From Lampris incognitus (taxonomy: Eukaryota > Chordata > Actinopteri > Lampriformes > Lampridae): a DNA stretch of 64,000 nucleotides. The notes beneath the pieces were generated by a model. It saw nothing but the letters and a program-made list of their open reading frames with translations. It searched no databases and was not told the origin of the DNA. The stretch is taken from the NCBI RefSeq assembly GCF_029633865.1, contig NC_079214.1, positions 28,363,833 through 28,427,832 of the forward strand, given 5' to 3'. The position numbers and the translations under genes are program-made. This document shows positions 1 through 10,675 of this stretch, in pieces; the first letter of the stretch is position 1; each line of letters starts with the position of its first letter.

Positions 1-969
1 ACTGCAGCCCCTGAGTCTATCAGTGCTGAAATCTTATCATTTTGTCTAATGTATATCTGTGGCTGCATAGTATTGTTGCTGCCACTGGCTGCAAACACAT
101 ATGCCTCGTCACTGCTAGATGAATCTTGTGTGTTAACACTATGTGTTGTTGTGCTGTTAATGTTACACACTTTCTTGTGCGTTTTGGTTGCTTACTGTGT
201 CTGGGTTTCATGTCAAAGTCTTTTCCATGTTGCTTTTGCTTTGACCTGCACTGCTTCGCGAAGTGATTCAACTTGCCGCATGCTTTAGTCTCTCTCTTTT
301 GCTGGGCATTCTCCGTCGTGAGGGTATTTTCTACCGCAATTCCGGCACTGGTAGTTGGGCTTGGCTCTCCCGGCGCGTCGGCTGGTAGGTGGTCACCCCC
401 ACTGATGCACTGCGTTCACTGACACAGCTACACTCTGTTCTATGCCTGCTGCTTGCTGCTCGGACAATTCCAGTGATCTCCCATGCTCTAGGAGTTCATC
501 CAGGCTGCTATCGGGCTGCCTGAGCGCTCGTCTGCGTAGCCTCGTTGAAGAGCAGCTTTGAATCAGTTGCGCTTTAATCTTATCGACGTCGTTCAACTCA
601 CAATTATTCGATAGCATACGTAGTCTTGTACAGTATGTGTCTAAATTTTCACCTGGCTGTTGCACTGCCATTCTAAACATGTACACTTGGTATTAATAGC
701 ACATTCTTTTTGGGCACGAAGTACTTTCCTAGTTTCTGCTTTACCTCGGCAAACTTGTCTGCCTCTGCTGCTAGCGTGTCATAAATGTCATGCACGCACT
801 CTCCTGCCAAGTGTAGCAGCAATGCTTTTTGCCTTGCATCGCCTGAAAGGTTCATGGCAGTAGTATAATTTTCAAACCTCTGCACCCCTTCGGTCCAGTG
901 TGGTCCTACTGAGCTTGGATAAATTTCTGTGTCAAGAGCTGGCAAAGTGACGGTGTTTGCGAGTGACAT
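1..969 (-). pseudogene. Gypsy-type LTR retrotransposon gag remnant, runs off left edge
   Basis: On the minus strand a gag-like protein starts at an ATG at 967-969 (MSLANTVTLPAL...) and continues in a second frame (about 393-686), so there is a frameshift near 680. Downstream, around 300-370, a zinc knuckle CRNCGRKYPHDGEC can be read, followed near the left edge by a second one ending in NHFAKQC. A gag with two knuckles is typical of the Gypsy elements often annotated in fish as K02A2.6-like. The gag packages element RNA. Protease and pol would lie left of the window. No LTR is visible here, because the leader is cut by the MULE arm at about 1014. The frameshift argues it is dead. Confidence 0.72.
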
Positions 970-1019
970 TTTGAATTTAGTCTTTCGCTAGCCACTCATT
1001 CAGTCTCTTGTGTGGGGCC

Positions 1020-1290
1020 GTGCCTATAGTCCCCGGGTCCTATATTCCCCGGGTCATAGGACCCTTTCGAAAAAAAAGGGTCCCATATTCCCCGTTTTCC
1101 CCTAAAAAGGTCCTATAATCCCCGTTGCAATAGACACCGGGGAACATAGAACCCTCTTTTGGAAAAAGGGTCCTATATTCCCCGCTGTTTCCAGGGGAAC
1201 ATAGGACCTTTTTCCAAATAAAGGGTCCTATATTCCCCGCTATTGCCAATCGAGGAACAAACCGGGGAACTTAGAACCCTTTTTGCAAAT
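1020..1290. repeat. Left inverted-repeat arm of the MULE, modular repeats
   Basis: It consists of repeated GTCCTATATTCCCCG-like modules alternating with their reverse complement, separated by runs of A or T. Neighbouring modules can fold back on each other. The first 30 bases match the reverse complement of the right end of the element. Confidence 0.8.
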
Positions 1291-1898
1291 TATTTCCTTA
1301 ACGGATCCAAAATAATCAAAACTGGAGTCATGGCTGAGATGTAGGCTACGACAATCTATTCCTCCGCTGATTAAATTAGGCCGTATTACCATTGTCGGCT
1401 GTTGTATATCGCAGGCCACCTTGAGTGCGTATCCAAATTCGGCCTAGAGGAGGCTGTAATTTGCTTTATTGTTATTTCTTACCAATATTTACCGCAGTAG
1501 GCCTAGTTAGTTGGCTCTCCAGCTCAGCATGGACAGTCGGCAATCAACGCAAGTTTGTCTTGCAGTAGGCCCGCCTACCAGTATAACCTAGCCATTTCCA
1601 CCTTCGCTAAAAGTTCAATTTGCACAGCACTGGACACTTCAGCCACTTTCTTGTTACTTTGCAGTTCGTTTTCCATATTAAATCACTTGGCAGACTTTCT
1701 TTCAAAAAGACTTTAATGATGAACTTTTTAGGCAGAGAACTTGGACCAGGACTTGGGAATTTAGGACCAGCACAAAGTGTCCATCAACGGGGGCCGCCTA
1801 CCTTACACAACAGGCTAATTGCCTAATAATAATAATATGTGCTTCTCAAAAAACTAAAGGCTTGTGGAGGTGCTAAACCAAAAACATGAATCAAAGAC

Positions 1899-2117
1899 GA
1901 ACATCAAAGGATGTAAGGTAACACTCACCAAATGGTAAAAAAATAACAGAGGCAGTCCTCTATTTCACCATTTTATTGTTTGGCATCAGTCATTAAGGTT
2001 TCTGAAGAAGACCACCCGGCCAAGTTATTGACTGATGCCAAACAATGAAATGGTAAAATAGAGAATTGTGTCTTTTTTTTTCATTTGATGAGTGCTACCT
2101 TACATCCTTTGATGTTC
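1899..2117. repeat. Palindromic foldback element (MITE-like), 219 bp
   Basis: The sequence from 1899 (GAACATCAAAGGATGTAAGG) is repeated in reverse complement up to 2117. The inner part also pairs: CAGTCCTCTATTTCACCATT-type sequence against its complement after about 2025, including TTTGGCATCAGTCA versus TGACTGATGCCAAA. Arms of about 90 bp flank a loop of about 35 bp near 1990-2025. No ORF. Confidence 0.8.
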
Positions 2118-2125
2118 TTCTTTAA

Positions 2126-2157
<32 letters not shown>

Positions 2158-2160
2158 GCC
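2118..2160. repeat. (TAA)n microsatellite
   Basis: TAATAATAATAATAATAATAC run at about 2124-2157, directly after the palindromic element, with weak further TAA-rich sequence downstream. Confidence 0.85.
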
Positions 2161-2443
2161 TAATTATAAAAGAGGCCTAATAAAAAATAACAATTACAGG
2201 CATAATACTATCAATAGTAACACTGATAATAGGCTATTAATAACAAAATGCTTCTAGTAAAAGCTTGGCTGAAAAAGGGTTGGTCTATGGCAGAAGCCCC
2301 CCAGAAAAGGCATGGTCTAAAACAAAAATCTCCAAGGCCTAACTAGCCTAACGTTAAGGCTTTTTTCTTCTTCAAACAAGCAAAATGAGTAGTCCTAGCC
2401 CATTAGGCTACTCAACAAAGAGGAGCTAAAACCTCTACTCAGC

Positions 2444-4372
2444 CTATCTGAAAATGTGATGGTTTACAGCCATCCAATATGATTCCAAATATCTGTGACC
2501 AGCATCCAGTTGACCCTTGAGCCGCAGGAGACGGGCCTCCAACCTCCTCCACTAGGGCTTCCGCCTTGGGGGAGCATCTCCTCGCTCCGCCATCTCCAGC
2601 CTTTCCTCTGCCAGGGTTTGCTGGTCCTTAATGTGGCGCAGAAACATCCAAAGGGATGGGTGGCGCACTTGGACCGCATCATTTAGAGTGCGATGATAAG
2701 CTACAAAAACAAAAACAAGAGGTTAATCATGTAAACTGTTAAAGAAATGTGAATATGCTGAACATGTTGACAGTGGCTTGATAAACATGAATGCATAATA
2801 CAGCTTTAGGAGTGTAGGCCTTTGTGTGATGTAGACCTCCAAAAATCATGCTGGACTGTGTTAAACTGATTTTTAAAATGAAAGTTAAACACATAGCCTA
2901 TGGTGAATTCCACAGCTAATTGATGGAAACAATGTAGATTCATCAAGCTTTAAGAGTATCCAAAGCAATGGTTGACTGAGTCCTACACCGATGCTATATT
3001 ATTTTTTTAAATAATGATACAAATAATCGACTAAAAACAGTATAGCCTAATTTACACAACCATAAATCATACAACTGGCCTACATTATCATAGCCTGCAC
3101 GCTTCTGTGGTGTCGCATGAAAATGTTAAGCGTGTTATGGGCCACACATCAAAAATAAAGTCTGTTCGCTGATTATTCAATAAATCAGAAAATAAGTCTT
3201 AGTCACTTACACTCAACGTGGTTGTTGGTCCTTTGCTCCATGTTGCGTGCATAGACGTTCCACATTGGATGTGGGAAGAGGGCTCCATCGTGGACGTATG
3301 TGTTCCCGACATACTGCAGGAAGTCATGCAGCTCTGGATGGTCCCGCTGGACGCGCCTCGTGTCTGGGTGGTGAACGAGCAGGGCGAAGTTGCCTTGAAC
3401 TGTGTCCAGTGGTAGGTGGCCGAGTGCCATCACCTTGCGGATGACTGCTGCCAACTGAAGGTCATCCCGGAATGCAGTAGTCAGTCCAAGTCTTTGCACC
3501 CTCTTCCACAGGGCTTGACTGAAATGGAAGTAGCATCCACTCACTTGTGCCCTTGGAAGTTCTGTTTCCAGCGCATTGATAAGCGCCTTTTCAAAGTCGC
3601 ATATGACCTTTTGAGGTGCCCAGTGGTGCTGCGTAATCCTCCTGGTTTCCCGTTTGATGCAATCGAGCACCTGCCGGTAGTGCCCAATTGTGCGCTGGCC
3701 CATCAGCGCATGCACAAGAGGGATAACGAAGCCATGCATGTTTCCAAGTACTGTAAAAACTTGGCTGAAGGGGCGGGGGCCCGTTCTGAACGTTGCATCC
3801 ATATATATGGTTCCACAGCCTCGCAGCTTCCTGATGTTTCCCTCTGTGGCAAACACAGCGATAGCCCACTCATTGTCTTGGTGCAGGAGGAACTGTTCCC
3901 TGTCCCATGTTTCAGCCCATGCACCTTCGATGACGACATCTTCAAGTGTAGCTGGAATCGGGGGCGTGACTGCTGCGCGTGCTCTGGCCAGAACAGTCCT
4001 TACAGACTGGAATCCTTGTGGTGGTGGTCTGTCGCCGCCACCTTGGATTTGACGTTGCCGATGCTGCAGGACCCTTTGCGCATCATAGATCCTTCTGATT
4101 GGGACTGTTGGCTCCCTCGCAACTTCTGCAATCACCCCCTGTCGGAATTCTGCACGGTGCACCATTTCTCCGTCAGGGGGATGCACGTGTTCCCCAACAT
4201 CGTGCACAATAATGTTAGATTAGAAGTGGAGGACGTGGATGCTATTTGTGATCAGTGGCACTCTACAGTTCCACCTCCAGCACCTCCATCTAATGGTGTC
4301 TTGACTGGTGCGGTGCTTCTGATATCTGAAGTTCTCATGTACCAACACTTTGCCCCCTCGATCACCATCCAT
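2444..4372 (-). pseudogene. MULE transposase (FLYWCH + DDE domain), two exons, two nonsense codons
   Basis: Transposase of a Mutator-like element, which cuts and pastes the element DNA. Exon 1 reads 4372 to 3211 and exon 2 reads 2700 to 2444. An intron at 3210-2701 has a consensus donor GTAAGT and acceptor TTTTTGTAG, and the splice keeps the frame (NNHVE joins to SYHRTLND..HPSLWMF). The N-terminus shows a FLYWCH-like finger (RWRCWRWNCR) and HVHPPDGE. The catalytic domain, numbered from the ATG at 4207, shows YMDATF (D137), CDFEKAL (D204), a C225/H228 pair (GCYFHF) and NNHVE (E332). A TAA at 4222-4220 separates the finger from the catalytic part, and a TAG at 2554-2552 interrupts exon 2, so it is probably inactive. 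The 334-codon stretch 4207-3203 is otherwise open. Confidence 0.85.
2701..3210 (-). other. Intron of the MULE transposase
   Basis: Reading on the minus strand, GAGT|GTAAGTGACT at 3211/3210 and a T-rich tract ending GTAG|CTTATC at 2701/2700 bound a 510-bp stretch without coding potential. Splicing restores the conserved MULE sequence after the third catalytic residue. Confidence 0.75.
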
Positions 4373-4904
4373 AACTATCGCCATTGTTTGTCTTCTTGTA
4401 GGCTAGTAAGCACATGACAGCGAGTCCACGAGTTATCACCGATAACAACCGATTGTTGCAAATTGTTGCAAGTTGGCGGGCGGTTTAGACATTGGTGAAT
4501 TTTGATCATGTGGTTTAGAACGCCAGGAAACTTGCGTGCAGATGACCACACATCCACGACAAGTTTTAAATATTTCCAAACTCTCAATCATGTGTGCATT
4601 TGGCTATTTATAAATTATTTTTCGAGCAATATGTGTTTTGTGATTCAGCTTTAGCGTTGTTGATTAGCCTTTCATTCATATTTTGTCAAAAAGGCGTATT
4701 CATTAGCCTAGGCCTATTGTAGTGATATACATGGCGTTATATCACTACACCTATGTCCCGTTATTTCTGTAGCATACAGCATCTTAGAATCTTAACAGAC
4801 CAGGCAGATAGTTATTATTTTGTTATTACCATGCTATATTAGCCTACTTTATAATTATAAATATTTCAATTATCCAATTTTTAGCATTTCTAATATAAGG
4901 CTAT

Positions 4905-4995
4905 ATTGTTATTATCATCATCATCATCATTATTATTATTATTATTAGGCTATTATTATTATCGTCATTATTATTATGTTATTATTATTATCATT
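4905..4995. repeat. (ATT)n/(ATC)n triplet-rich low-complexity tract
   Basis: CATCATCATCATTATTATTATT and related triplets run through the MULE interior between about 4914 and 4995. No gene. Confidence 0.8.
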
Positions 4996-5089
4996 ACAAT
5001 TATGATGCTTAAAGGGCCTTACTGAGCAGATGGTTTCTATCTATTATCTGTCAGATGCTTTTCCCAATAAGCTGGTGTGGTTATGATGG

Positions 5090-5358
5090 GAACGACGGCT
5101 TTCTAGCGAACATAGAAGAAGTGGGTCGGAATTGGCCTATTGTCGATATCAGCTAGCTTTCGCAGGAGTCTATCCCTGGTACAATGCATTAGACCTCTGG
5201 GAGATGGACTGCTGAGGACGGAACACAACACCTATCCTCAGCTCCCAGCACTTCTCGCACAATGTGCTACTCATACGCTGAGTTGGCGGCACCCGGGATC
5301 GAACTCACAACCTTGCGATCCATAGGCGAGAGCTCTACCGACTGAGCTACGCCCGGGT
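5090..5358 (-). mobile_element. tRNA-derived SINE inside the MULE
   Basis: Reading the minus strand from about 5358, the sequence begins GGGCGTAGCTCAGTCGGTAG (box A) and has GGTTGTGAGTTCGATCC (box B) about 45 bases later, as in a tRNA. It then continues as an unrelated body towards about 5090. A functional tRNA is unlikely because the anticodon arm does not pair well. The borders, especially the 3' end, are approximate. Confidence 0.6.
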
Positions 5359-5698
5359 ACAATTGCCCAAGGAGCATAGGCTTACTATATTACATTCAGA
5401 CACAGACGAGCCAGCTCACCTACTCGGCGAGGCGCATTTTCCTCGATAAGTAACACATTTCACGCATAAATATCAGAGAACTACCGGGGTGGGTTATGCG
5501 CCCAAATATAGGCTATAGCCTAATAAGTTGAAATTGGTTTAGTGTCGAAAGTTTCCACATACTTTAGCCAACCTGGACTTTGTGAATTCGTTTTTGTGAT
5601 ATAAAAATAGAAATCGTATGATTCATTGTCTTCTTAATAATCTGCCCTAAATAATGCATTATTGAAAATGCACTTTTTGCGCCAAACAGCGTCAAACC

Positions 5699-6012
5699 TG
5701 CTGACCGGGGAACATAGGACCTTTCTTTATAAAAAGGGTCCTATGTTCCCCGGGTGCCCTAGGGGAACATAGGACCCTTTTTATAAAGAAAGGTCCTATG
5801 TTCCCCTGCACATACAAAACGGGGAACATAGGGCCCTTTTGGGGAAAAGTGGGGAATATAGGGCCCTCTGTATACAAAAAGGTCCGATATTCCCCGGTCT
5901 CATACAAAGCGGGGAACATAGGACCCGGGGACTATAGGACCCGGGGACTATAGGACCCGGGGACTATAGGACCCGGGGACTATAGGACCCGGGGACTATA
6001 GGACGGACCCCC
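5699..6012. repeat. Right inverted-repeat arm of the MULE with a 16-bp tandem array
   Basis: Module pairs GGGGAACATAGGACCC in both orientations run from 5704. Five near-perfect tandem copies of the 16-bp unit GGGGACTATAGGACCC run from 5927 to about 6006, preceded by a variant copy at 5911. Confidence 0.85.
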
Positions 6013-6248
6013 TGACTAGCTGATATCGCGGGTTCTGCCTCACGTAATGTATGACTGCATATGACGGCAATACGTCCCTGTCGTAAATATTGATCACTGC
6101 AATGTTGTACATATCCGCAAACACTAAAGAAACCAAATACTACATTCTCCCTTAATAAAACAACGTCTTTGAAAAGATGATCAGTGACAAATCTGCAAAG
6201 GTCTTGCCAGAATTTCTTGGTGTGAGAAGTGCCGAAATAAGTGTAACA

Positions 6249-6412
6249 TGTAGTGGTACGTCAGGCCTCAAGGGGGCGCTAGACTTTAGGAAAGCCAATA
6301 CGTTCATACGGAACTGTAACTAGTGAATAAGACAACAAACCGTAAGTGTGGTTCTGCAGTTGCTTGTGTCGTCGTGATATTAAAACCAAGGTTCAATACA
6401 GAACATTGTACA
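6249..6412 (+). repeat. 5' LTR of the non-autonomous element
   Basis: 164 bp, starting TGTAGTGGTACG and ending ACATTGTACA, followed by the primer binding site at 6413. It is preceded by the target duplication TAACA. Confidence 0.85.
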
Positions 6413-7866
6413 TGGTGTCAGAAGTTTGGCGAGACAAGTAGAATAAAGAAACTACTAAAAAAGACCACTGGAACAGTACAAGCACCGGCTTCAACTCCAA
6501 GATCATACTGTAATAAACAAGCCCGATATGGGCTTCGTCAGAGACCCAAAAGACACACAACACCAGTCGAGGAACATGAAAAAGCAGACAAACCTTTATT
6601 TCATCACAAATTATATTAAAAGGCCCACAGAGTTGAACAGATAGGCCTGAGGACCGGCGACTACTCACAGGTAAGTAGAGTCTGTTTACTGTTGTGCAAA
6701 CCACGCACATGGAATAGGGCACCCTTTAAGATCAGGCACGGCACGCATGAACGCAAACACCACACCCTTTACGCTCCGCACGCTGGGACACTGCACACGG
6801 GGAATGAAACACTAGGCTACACCTCCACTCAAGGAGCAAACGGGGGCTATAACGCCTGCTCAAACACTGCAAATGTGACAGTAAACGTCCCCACCACACG
6901 GGTAACTTGAGCCGCCCACTAGCCCTCTGCTTCTCTATAAAAAGCCGGCACAATAGAACTCACCAATGAATACATACATAAAACATAGTACAAAAAGAAT
7001 AGGGAAATAGCAAGAGTTAAAACTTAGCTCGCTCGGCTGGCGAGACCCTCCCCCAGGGTCTAAGCTTTATTGGCACCGTCCGACAGCCGGGGAAACAATC
7101 GCGTTCAGTCGGCGGTACAGGCAGCGGGCGGCGGCGTGCCGACCACTGGAACCAGGGCTGGTCCGCGAAAACACTCCTAAGCGTTCCCGGCCCTCTCTAA
7201 CTAAAGGAGGCAACTAGCCTCCCCTCCTAATCTGGAACAGCTCCCCTACCTTTCTGTCTTCAGCGCCGGCAATACTATAAACTGCGAACGCCGCCTCCCC
7301 CCAACGAGTGTATTCGCAAACCAACCAAGTCAGCTCTCTCCAGCAACCCCGAGGGACTGCTTAGCCCTCTCTTTTAACTTACGTCTCCTCCAGTCTAGTT
7401 GCGCGGCTGCAAGCAATCAGTTCATTAAAGAGCCACGTCTCATGTCAATCACCTCCCGCCGCAGGTTTACTACAATACAAAGTAGAGACGGAGCTGGGAA
7501 CACTGAGAAGAAACCGAGCTCAGTTTACTGCTCTTCCAGAACCAGACCAGAGCGACCAGATCCAGCCCGACCATAATGTGACTGTGACCAGGTCAGGGAA
7601 AGTCTCCCGTCCGCCTGGAAGTCTGGATTGGTAAAACGGGTCCTGTTCAGTATTAGGAAGACCTGCTGTGAAAAAGGGCAGTATAAACCCCTGCGGCAGT
7701 CAGAAGGGTCAGGTAGTCCACCTTGCCTTCAGATTAGAAAATCTATATATAATACTGTTCATGTTTAAAGAAAATGCGTAATATTGCAAATGTGTTTTGT
7801 TCTATAACAAGCTAGAAAAGATGTAAATGAAAAGTTAAAGAAATGTGATAATTGACTAAAGGGTGA

Positions 7867-8026
7867 TGTAGTGGGATAGCAAGCCTCTAGGGGACGCTAG
7901 ACTTGAAGACAATACGTTCATACGGAAATGCAACTAGAGAATAAGACAATAAACCGTAAGTGTGATTCTAGAGTTGCCTGTGTCGCCGTGATATTAAAAC
8001 CAAGGTTCAATACAGAACATTATACA
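7867..8026 (+). repeat. 3' LTR of the non-autonomous element
   Basis: 160 bp, starting TGTAGTGGGATAG and ending ACATTATACA, followed by TAACA. It differs from the 5' LTR at many scattered sites, so the insertion is not recent. Confidence 0.85.
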
Positions 8027-8135
8027 TAACACTGTTTCTGGATGTTCATCACAGAAAGAACAGTTCCAGTTTACAACTCTTTTAAATTTCTGCATGTAGT
8101 GATTGGCGGAATAATATTTATGAATGATTTTAAAG

Positions 8136-8522
8136 TGGTGTAGCGGTCTAAGCATCGGCTTTGTGTCGATGCAGTTGCCCACTGGGGACTGGGGTTCGCG
8201 CCCCGGTCTCGTCAGATCCGACTATGGCCGGACTCGATGAAGCGGCAATATTGGCAACGCTGTCTCCGGGAGGGGGGCGGAGTCGGCTTCTGTTCGTCAC
8301 AGGAATGCGTCTCTGGGTGTATCGGAAAAAACAGTGGTTCGGCCTGGAGTCGCCTTGTCACGAAAGTGGCGAGGCGTCTCCTTCGAGACTGCCGGCGGGA
8401 GAGATGCAGTTGGCGAACGCATGCAATACGAGGGTGGGTGTTTGAATTAAAATAAGGATCGATTGGCCACTAAATTGAGAGAAACAGGGAAAAATCAGAA
8501 ATAAATGTAAAAAGAAAAAAAC
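8136..8522 (+). mobile_element. tRNA-derived SINE, full length, 14-bp target duplication
   Basis: The head has an A-box-like TGGTGTAGCGGTCTAAGC and a B-box-like GGGGTTCGCGCCCCG, and the element ends in an A-rich tail. The identical 14-mer GAATGATTTTAAAG flanks it at 8122-8135 and 8523-8536. It splits the L1 reading frame between ..NKIKKVFFKII and FKIIHKYYS. Confidence 0.85.
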
Positions 8523-9885
8523 GAATGATTTTAAAGAACACCTTTTTAATCTTATTTGTGATTAGGTACTTATGTGGAAGCATCCATACCTTCCAGTGTG
8601 TATCATTTACAAACCGGTTCCAATATGCCGTGACACATGGGATAGAGACAACATCTCTTTGAAATAGGGCACGTACGGCTCTATTATTATTTTGGGGGCG
8701 CAATGAAAAACAAATCTTACCTACTGGAAAGTCAGCTGGATCAGGGAGAGAAGGGTATCTGGGAGCAGGATTAGCTACATTTCTGAAAAGCATTAGGGTG
8801 CCAGTTGGAATGGTATCAAAAACTATCGCAAATTCCTTGGGGGTTACTGGGAAATTATATATAAAAATATTTGTAAGAGAGTAAACGCCCACTGAACAGC
8901 TGACCCACCAGTAGAATCTGCGTTTGAACCCATTTTTCTAAGAAGTGATTTGTTCTTAAATAAGATGTCTCTATTGTTCCAAATAATATATGTGGCGAAA
9001 AGTTGTGCTTATATACCAGGGACCAAGCTAGAAGGACCTGCTTATGAGATTCACATTTTACTGGGATTCTGTCTATATTATAATTACAATTTAAAACAAA
9101 GCTCAGGCCACCAAAACGAGCGAAAATGTTATGGGGAATAAAATTCCAGAGTTAAGTTTTTTTTTTAAATGCTTCGCCCAGTTAATTTTAAATTTGTTAT
9201 TTAGGGTAGTGAAATCTAGGAAGGTAAGCCCTCCAGATTCGTAGTTATTCATTACAACTTTTTTTATAAGGTGTACGATTTTTCCAGATATAGTTAAAGA
9301 GCATACGATCTCTTACTGATTGTACTGTCAAGATGTAAGAAGCTGCATATGTGAGCCTAGACATTCCCTCGGCTTGCAGGACTCTACCTTTCAGGGATAG
9401 CTCTCTTTGCAGCCCTGATTGTTTCTTTTGAGTTTTTTTTTATAATAAGGGTAAACTTAGAAGAACATCTTAATTTTTGGTCTTTAGAAATAGAGGCCCA
9501 AATATGTAACCTCCTTTCTCACGAGGATATTGCAAATGATATGTATATCAGTAATTTATCGCTACCAGTTCACATTTTTTATATTCAAATATAGGCCTGC
9601 AGCCTTAGTAAGTCGTTAATTATATCAAGAGCAATGGGTGTCTGACTTGCATCTCTTAAAAAAGTGTGGTATCATCAGCCAGCTGACTTATAATGATATA
9701 CCTACCAGCTATGGCAATGCCTTGTAAGTTACTGTTGATTATATGGGTTGCAAGAATTTGTGTACAAAGCAAAAATAAATTTGGTGAGAATGGGCATCCC
9801 TGACGAATGCCACGTTTCAGGTCAAATTTAGGAGTTGTGCTGTGTTTCATTTTAATTGAGCCATTTCTATTAGTAGTCGTTGTCG

Positions 9886-10589
9886 ATGTCTTCACCCAAA
9901 GCGGACCCTGGAATTCTGCATAAAGTCCGCTTGAGGCCCCTTGTGGACTGGATGAATTGTTCGTTTGGACAATCCTCAGCACTCGCAGACTTCCCGGAAA
10001 CGTGCCCAAGTGCGGTGAAGTCCGGACATTTGGATTCAGCTTAAGTTTGATTCGGGGCAGGATCACAAACAAATACTTCCTGGTAATTGTACATGTGTAT
10101 CTTTCATCGAAGAACACTTCCAAGAGCAGTTTTAAGCAACTTCTCTCATCTCCTACAGTACTGGGACAGCAGGCAACATAGCAGCACACACGTTTATTTC
10201 AAGGTCAGGTAAGAGGAGGTGGTAGCGGAGGAGACATTTTTGGCATAATGTTACACACCCTCTGTAGGTGTTTCCTACTTGGTCATTCAGCGACAAAAAA
10301 CATTCCACTGGTTGAATTTCCTTACCGCTATCACATATACCCCTCGAAAGTGTGCAGGTTCAATGTTTAGAATACGTTTTACCATGGTAAAAAATAAAAA
10401 GCTAGTATGAAAGAACAACCACATCCAAGATCAAGATCACAACTGTCAAAGTGCAACAAAATATCATTCTAATGGCTTTGCCAATTTATGGTTGACTTCG
10501 TCCCTCTACATCAAAGCACATAACAAAAATTTGGTATTTTGACATCAGCACATAATTCAAATTATAGCTGACAGGACAAATTGTTAAAG
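9886..10589. other. No recognisable gene
   Basis: A minus-strand open stretch at 9886-10189 has no similarity that I recognise, and it is joined to L1 sequence without a clear border. The rest (10200-10590) is AT-rich with no coding signal. It is probably older repeat material. Confidence 0.4.
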
Positions 10590-10675
10590 TGTGGAGTGTC
10601 TGTGAATGTTCTCGTTCATCCAGGTCATGGTTATCCAAAGGAGTTGAATCAAGTGCAACTGGACTTGGAATATAA

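Larger units (their letters stand above)
1014..6012 (-). mobile_element. Mutator-like (MULE) DNA transposon, about 5 kb, with modular inverted-repeat ends
   Basis: The ends at 1014-1290 and 5699-6012 are inverted copies. Both start with GGGG..CCGT and continue CCTATAGTCCCCGGGTCC when read inwards. The arms are made of repeated modules of the type GGGGAACATAGGACCC in both orientations. The body contains a two-exon MULE transposase on the minus strand (4372-2444), a 219-bp palindrome (1899-2117), triplet repeats and a tRNA-derived SINE. Left of it lies Gypsy gag and right of it L1 sequence. I could not find a matching 8-10 bp target duplication, so the exact borders are uncertain by a few bases. 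Confidence 0.75.
6249..8026 (+). mobile_element. Non-autonomous LTR retrotransposon (TRIM/LARD-like), 1.78 kb
   Basis: Two LTRs, 6249-6412 and 7867-8026, share most of their bases. They run from TGTAGTGG to TACA and are flanked by the 5-bp target duplication TAACA at 6244-6248 and 8027-8031. Directly after the left LTR is a primer binding site, TGGTGTCAGAAGTTTGG. The 1.45-kb interior has no gag or pol reading frame. It must have been copied with proteins of another element. The PBS type suggests a Gypsy partner, which is an inference. It is inserted in the minus-strand L1 copy. Confidence 0.85.
6013..9860 (-). pseudogene. L1-type LINE ORF2 remnant, split by two later insertions
   Basis: The minus strand shows, from right to left: RT motifs RGIRQGCPFSPNLF and QLADDTTLF (about 9660-9810), a middle region with WAKHLKKK and NFPVTPKEFAIVF (about 8830), WKVWMLPHKYLITNKIK, then FKIIHKYYSANHY and NCSFCDEHPETV (8130-8035), and finally KFWQDLCRFVTDHLFKDVV (about 6220-6150) ending near 6013. 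This is the order of the C-terminal half of fish L1-like ORF2 proteins. It has many stops and frameshifts. A LTR element (6249-8026) and a SINE (8136-8522) interrupt it, and the MULE arm abuts its 3' end. Confidence 0.78.

Noticed and set aside
1040-1249. 69-codon ORF with repeated GEYRTLF-like units
   Set aside because: The periodicity comes from the non-coding MULE arm modules. The same pattern occurs at 5692-5919 in the opposite arm.
3416-4417. Long plus-strand ORF (333 codons) opposite the MULE transposase
   Set aside because: It is the antisense shadow of the transposase. It has no recognisable domain, while the minus strand has catalytic motifs and splice sites.
5280-5358. Possible functional tRNA gene (minus strand)
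   Set aside because: Boxes A and B are good, but the anticodon arm does not pair and the sequence runs on as a SINE body.
8161-8455. Plus-strand ORFs over the SINE
   Set aside because: They lie wholly within a tRNA-derived SINE with a clear target duplication. Open by chance in GC-rich sequence.
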